In this document: piece by piece, positions 60,106 through 64,000 of the stretch | How positions within the stretch are numbered: the first letter of the stretch is position 1 | Layout: every line of letters starts with the position of its first letter | Origin: Marispirochaeta sp963667435 | Lineage (GTDB): Bacteria; Spirochaetota; Spirochaetia; JC444; Marispirochaetaceae | Assembly (NCBI GenBank): GCA_963667435.1 | Contig: OY763414.1 | Coordinates: 3,410,001 to 3,474,000 of the forward strand | Direction of reading: 5' to 3' | Length of the DNA stretch: 64,000 nucleotides | Position numbers and translations under genes: made by a program | The notes under the pieces: generated by a model | Databases searched by the model: none | Told to the model about the DNA's origin: nothing | The model's input: the letters and a program-made list of their open reading frames with translations, nothing else

Positions 60106-61530
60106 TTATTCAAACATAAATGTCTCAAAGCATAGATCATAGTCTTCTGCATGGTCACATCGCCCGCCGGGGTAGCAGTCGCCGGACTGGAATGAAATCC
60201 ATGACTGTACTATTTCATCAGTTTCTATGCGCAGGGTGTACTGTTTGTCCTGCTCCAGGTAGATCCTTTGTCCGGAAAAGCTGAATGTCCGCATCGATTT
60301 GCCACCGGCAATGCTTATGCTCACAACACCAAGCACATCGCCGATATTGTCTGCACCGTCAACTATGGTCATGCTGACTTCAGCAGCTTCTGTTTTCAGA
60401 GGGCTCGCCAGGAGGACTGCAACCTCAGCAAGGTAGCCGGCTTTTCCTGCTGTTATTGACTGCCAGTTAACCCAAACGCCAGCGCTTCCATTTGCGCTTA
60501 ACTGTTTCTGGTCGGATACGGCGGCAGCGATTCTGGCGACACGGAAGCCGCAGGTGTCGGATATCTCAGCTATCGGGATAAGAATATCAATGTCTCTCCT
60601 TTCACATTCGGAGGCCAGGCTTGCCCAGCTCCCTCCCCGGACAGAGCATAATGGAGGCAAATCCGAAGCATCTGAAAAGACAAATTCCTGCACATTGCCG
60701 CTCATGTCATAAAGTCCCAGAGCATTGGGACTTTTACTTCTCACGGGAGCAGTAACTCCATTTGAGTTAGCGGAAAAAACAGCAACATCTTCTGTATCTT
60801 CAATATCGCCATCGCCATCAAGGTCAGACGAACCGGAAGGAACTACAGATATAGTATCAGCGCCGCTGGCTAAAAAGTGTAGGTAGAATTCTCCTGCACT
60901 GCTGAGAATCCCGTCATTGTCCATGTCGGTTATATAGCAGGCGGCAAGGTTCCACTCTGCCAACGCCGGCAGCCTGAATCCATCGGCTGTGGTATTTACA
61001 ACTGATTTACCAATTAAAGTTGCTGACATAACATTGGAATCCCTCAATACGGAGTCAGTGATTGTATTTCGGTAGACGCAGGTATAGCCGGTCCCCATCT
61101 TGCTGTTGGCCCATTCTGTAAGGGCGTTGCACCATACTGCAGTATCACAGAAATTAATATTGGTTACCGGCTCAAGTTCATCTGATGTCGGGACTGCCCC
61201 GTCTATGCCGTCATTGCCTTCCCGTCCGGGATTGCTGAAAGTGTATCCATTTGCAAGAGCCCAGGAATAGACGGTGTACCAGAGCTGGTAGGGGACTTCG
61301 GTTCGGCTTAGAAAGAGAGAATCTTCTACCAAAAATGAATCATCCAAAAAAAATTCCGGATTATAGAGTATGGGAGCTGGAATATAACCCATGGTAATTG
61401 CCATTATCTGTTCGGTGGCCCCGCTTCCACTTTCGCTGTCCGAGCTTCCCGCCCCGCCTCCGGAGCATGCGCAAATTATCAGCACCGCAGTTAAAGCGGT
61501 AATTGATAGTAGTTGTGTACTTCTTTTCAT
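60106..61530 (-). CDS. FGE-sulfatase (SUMF1) domain lipoprotein
   Basis: 474 residues from ATG 61530 with GGAGG upstream; the frame extends further but would bury the signal peptide. The signal ends IICACSGGG (lipobox). The FGE-like domain spans about 45-340: ITMGYIPAP, RTEVPYQLWYTV, GFRLPALAEWNLAACY, ALGLYDMSGNVQEFVF and SVRGGSWAS. The final 120 residues are a beta-sandwich (GVWVNWQSITAG, MRTFSFSGQRIYLEQDKQYTLRI), perhaps a binding module. It stands alone with its own upstream palindrome (copy B), directly after the AraC-type gene on the same strand. Confidence 0.82.
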   Translation of the reverse strand: MKRSTQLLSITALTAVLIICACSGGGAGSSDSESGSGATEQIMAITMGYIPAPILYNPEFFLDDSFLVEDSLFLSRTEVPYQLWYTVYSWALANGYTFSNPGREGNDGIDGAVPTSDELEPVTNINFCDTAVWCNALTEWANSKMGTGYTCVYRNTITDSVLRDSNVMSATLIGKSVVNTTADGFRLPALAEWNLAACYITDMDNDGILSSAGEFYLHFLASGADTISVVPSGSSDLDGDGDIEDTEDVAVFSANSNGVTAPVRSKSPNALGLYDMSGNVQEFVFSDASDLPPLCSVRGGSWASLASECERRDIDILIPIAEISDTCGFRVARIAAAVSDQKQLSANGSAGVWVNWQSITAGKAGYLAEVAVLLASPLKTEAAEVSMTIVDGADNIGDVLGVVSISIAGGKSMRTFSFSGQRIYLEQDKQYTLRIETDEIVQSWISFQSGDCYPGGRCDHAEDYDLCFETFMFE

Positions 61531-61587
61531 AGTATCCTCCCGAAAACAGTATTCTTTACAGGCATGATATGCCGGCAGAGAAAGCAC

Positions 61588-61616
61588 GTCGTCCAGGTTT
61601 TAAAAATCAGGACGTT
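61588..61616. promoter_or_regulatory. 29-bp palindromic element, copy B (likely operator)
   Basis: Matches copy A (59961-59989) at 28 of 29 positions. It starts 57 bases upstream of the FGE lipoprotein ATG and covers the last codons and stop (TGA, 61609-61607) of the AraC-type gene. The dyad could also fold as a weak terminator for that gene. Confidence 0.7.
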
Positions 61617-62698
61617 GGCAGAGCGGTTTTTCGGTAGTTTGAGGGGGTAAGGCCGGTATCTTTGGAAAATGCGGCGTTGAAGGAAGACTTGGAGTTAAAC
61701 CCTACCGCATAGGCAATATCTATAATGGACATTTCCGTTTTTCCTGTGAGAAGCCGCTTTGCTTCTTCCAGTCGTTTCTGGTTAATATAGCTGCGGAAAT
61801 TGTATCCAAGGTAATCCTTTAGAATTCTTGACAGCTGGTGGTTCTGTATTTCCAGTTGGGTACTGAGAGACTGAACGGTGATATTCTGATCACGGAAACC
61901 CTCTTCCGTGGCTATTATTTTTTCGAGCCTGGAGAGGATGGATGGCACGTCAATTGAACTCAGCATGGCTGCTTTTTTGCTGCCTGCTGATAATACCGGC
62001 ATGGTTTTCTGGGTAAATTCGGGGTAGCGGTAGCTGGCAAAAAAGAAGTAAATTGCATTAATGCCGTTTACAAGTACAGCCGCCCCTAATATTTCCTCGC
62101 TTTTCAGAATATGTCCGACGAAGAAAACTGCAAAAAGCAGGAATCCAAAGCTGTAATAAATCAGCACTGTCCGGAAATGTCGCCGTTTCAGTGGTGTTGC
62201 CTGTTTTCTTGCTCTGGTTAACAGAATAATACTTATAAGTCCGTGAGCAAAGAAATGCAGGTCTCCAAGAGCATTCAGTATTCTAATCGGAAAATTCTGA
62301 AGATGATCGGGATTTGGACCGGCAATGATCGAGGCCGAAGACTGTGCTGCCGGCTGAAAAACGACAAGGTATAGAAGCGCCAGGAGTGCGGGAAGGAACT
62401 CTATAAGATTATATCTGATGGATGGTCTTTTTCATCCTATAAGGCACAGGGTGTAGTTTAAAAAGAGCGGCCCTATAAGATAGGTTACCGGTACATCCGC
62501 GTAGAGTAACCATGGAAAAGGTGTAAGCCTGTTGTAACGGTAGAGCCCGTAGTAGAGCCAGACAAATCCGAATGCGGAAAACAGGGCGCAGAGAGCTATG
62601 TTTATTTCTGTCCTTCGCCTGGCTGTAAGCTGAAGGGCTGCAAAGATAAACATGGTAATACCAATTATCAAAAAAAGGTTGGTGGCAATTTGTTCCAT
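61607..62698 (-). pseudogene. membrane-bound AraC-family regulator with in-frame UGA
   Basis: ATG 62698-62696. The frame continues for 363 codons in one phase, with a single TGA at 62434-62432 (codon 89, between CLIG and KRPSIRYNL). Residues 1-210 hold six or seven hydrophobic helices. The C-terminal 100 residues are an AraC DNA-binding domain with both helix-turn-helix parts (LEIQNHQLSRILKDYLGYN; IIDIAYAVGFNSKSSFNAAF, then TPSNYRK). This layout fits membrane AraC sensors. A CGA-to-TGA change (Arg) would explain the stop. A shorter product starting near 62167 would keep the DNA-binding domain and one helix. Likely regulator of the adjacent lipoprotein genes. Confidence 0.8.
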
Positions 62699-62938
62699 AC
62701 TTTCCGCTTGGATAAACAGTATTATTTCTGCGACTATAACAAATGAATCGTTACAGATAAAAGAATTATACCCTATTACAAGACGCCGGGACAAGCGCAT
62801 TAATAGTTTTCTGCAACTCAAAAAAATCAGGGAATCGGGTTTTACAATTGATATTAGTGAGGAGTACCGGAAGAGTCTCTACGCATTGCGTATTTTTGTA
62901 TGCTACTCTATTCTTTTCAGGATTTTCAGGAGTGTGCA

Positions 62939-64000
62939 ATGAAAAAATTGTTCTGGTTTATATCTGTAAGTTTATTATTAAGTGTTTGTCTGTATTCTGC
63001 AGGCCAGGCGGAAACAGGCCGAAATCAGGCTGCAACAGAAGTGAGCGAAGGTCAGCTACTGCCGGTTGGCGCAGTTGATCCTGCCAATTATCTTCAGGAT
63101 TTTGTCTTTGAAAAATCTTATGACCCGGCAAAGCCGGTTACTTTTACCGTAGACCTTCTCAGGGATTCAATATGGGAAAAAGGCGATGATATCAGTGTCA
63201 GAATTTCATTGATGTCCAACGGGGAGAACTTTTTTACGGCAGTCTCCGGCAGTTTTATTCTCTATTTCCAGAATCCTGAATTATTCAGCGATTCAGTTGT
63301 GAGGAATTTTCTTGAAAATAAACTGTTGGACAATTCTGGTTTGTCTTTTTTCTTTTTTGACCCGATTGATACTAGCCTTGTTAAAGTTACAAATGTGATT
63401 GAGCTCAATTCCGCTATCAACCAGCTGGGGATGCAGAGAAAACAGTACGAAAATAATGTAGAGCTTCAGAAATTACTGAGTTCAATTGAGACGAAATTCA
63501 ATGGTGAACGGGTCCACGTATTATGGATTACGGATGAAAATATAATCGAAAAATCAACAGACGCGAGCTTTTTTAATTTCTCCATGAATGTACTCAGTAC
63601 CGGGAATACAACATTCTCATATCTGGGCTACGGAGAGGTTCCCAACTGGGTAACCCTTAATGAGGGCTTAATGAAGCATAACGGCAATTCATACTATGCA
63701 CAGAATGAAACAGAGTTGTGTGAAAAAATAGAAAAAGATATAGCCTACTTCGCAAAACCGGCAGTGGAAGATATTACTGTTGAAATTGTCTGGTCTAAAT
63801 ATGTGATTGAGCTTGCAAATTATTATCCTAAAAACTTTTATCCCGAGATTAGCGGATTCTTTCCCACCACAAATAATTCCCGCCCTTCGGTCTATCACAG
63901 AATAGGAGGCATGAACTATTCGGAGAATAAACGCTTTATTCACTATGTTAAAATTCCTGCCCTTCAAACACTTCTGGATAACAGTGAATATCGGGAGCCG
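62939..64000 (+). CDS. secreted VWA-like protein, partial (runs off right edge)
   Basis: Open from ATG 62939, with AGGAG upstream, to the window edge: 354 codons with no stop. The signal peptide (MKKLFWFISVSLLLSV) is followed by a domain with features of a von Willebrand A fold: VTFTVDLLRDS at the first strand (a degenerate MIDAS), VHVLWITDEN, and TFSYLGYGEVPNWVTLNEG followed by NGNSYYAQNETEL, as in Ca-activated-channel-like VWA proteins. The DxSxS metal site is not intact. Divergent from the AraC-type gene. Confidence 0.6.
   Translation, partial: MKKLFWFISVSLLLSVCLYSAGQAETGRNQAATEVSEGQLLPVGAVDPANYLQDFVFEKSYDPAKPVTFTVDLLRDSIWEKGDDISVRISLMSNGENFFTAVSGSFILYFQNPELFSDSVVRNFLENKLLDNSGLSFFFFDPIDTSLVKVTNVIELNSAINQLGMQRKQYENNVELQKLLSSIETKFNGERVHVLWITDENIIEKSTDASFFNFSMNVLSTGNTTFSYLGYGEVPNWVTLNEGLMKHNGNSYYAQNETELCEKIEKDIAYFAKPAVEDITVEIVWSKYVIELANYYPKNFYPEISGFFPTTNNSRPSVYHRIGGMNYSENKRFIHYVKIPALQTLLDNSEYREP

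Noticed and set aside
56764..61530. The two SUMF1-type proteins as true sulfatase-activating enzymes
   Set aside because: They are lipoproteins with extra binding modules, and no sulfatase gene is nearby. The fold is widely used for other purposes.
62432..62434. In-frame UGA in the AraC gene as a selenocysteine codon
   Set aside because: AraC regulators have no known selenocysteine site, and I see no convincing stem-loop directly downstream. A nonsense change is simpler.
62652..62942. Plus-strand 96-codon frame across the AraC start
   Set aside because: Overlaps the AraC N-terminus antisense and the start of the VWA-like gene; no ribosome site.

Overview
The window most likely comes from a free-living or gut-type anaerobic spirochaete (Spirochaetota). 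This is an inference from gene content: many secreted lipoproteins, BspA-type (DUF285) and DUF5018-type surface repeats, an alpha-2-macroglobulin/PBP1C pair and several multidomain sensor kinases. There is no rRNA or tRNA to confirm it. No CRISPR array, prophage or complete IS element is visible.

Layout. 1-7.6 kb (minus strand): an unknown secreted/membrane operon with MORN-like repeats, a frameshifted BspA/DUF5018 lipoprotein gene, an alpha/beta hydrolase with a TolB-like secreted protein, and a small Nif11-like peptide gene whose four cysteines all lie in its last 14 residues. 7.8-17 kb: two unknown membrane proteins, then a bacterial alpha-2-macroglobulin lipoprotein overlapping pbpC. 17-22 kb: a response regulator with a degenerate kinase domain, a hybrid histidine kinase and an SH3-type lipoprotein. 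22-24.4 kb: adenine deaminase and a small outer-membrane-like protein.

24.5-44.9 kb is the metabolic centre. It is a 20-kb, all-plus-strand locus for anaerobic purine/uric acid breakdown, opening with a near-consensus sigma70 promoter. It holds hyuA/hydA-like hydantoinase, ygfK, ssnA, ygeY, a threonine-synthase-like PLP enzyme, a three-subunit xanthine-dehydrogenase-type enzyme, a second and different PLP enzyme, an 8-oxoguanine-deaminase-like amidohydrolase, ygfM, xdhD and ygeW. The set matches the E. coli yge/ygf/xdh group, with family lengths nearly identical, but has no ygeX (diaminopropionate ammonia-lyase). A non-orthologous PLP lyase may fill that slot. The XdhD ferredoxin-like domain has lost its Fe-S ligands, which points to YgfK/YgfM as electron partners. 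Adenine deaminase (22 kb) and an adenosine deaminase-like enzyme (53.8 kb) could feed hypoxanthine into it. Three copies of a GC-rich palindromic element interrupt and end the locus.

45-56.7 kb is a mosaic accessory region: a DUF4143 ATPase, an RHH/PIN toxin-antitoxin pair, a frameshifted SRPBCC gene, VOC and YdeI-like proteins, a truncated PilJ-type sensor, a 7TM histidine kinase divergent from a PP2C response regulator, adenosine deaminase, a DJ-1/PfpI protein and a TraB/GumN protein.

56.7-64 kb holds three secreted lipoprotein genes (two with FGE-sulfatase/SUMF1 domains, one a PQQ-type beta-propeller), a membrane AraC regulator with an in-frame UGA, and a partial VWA-like protein. Two lipoprotein genes share an almost identical 29-bp palindrome upstream. 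The propeller gene is broken by five extra copies of a 7-bp tandem unit; its paralogue at 4.6 kb carries one unit and shows the ancestral state. In all, four genes carry single lesions and one is truncated, so the right half looks like decaying or switching accessory DNA, unless some of the 1-base indels are sequence errors.
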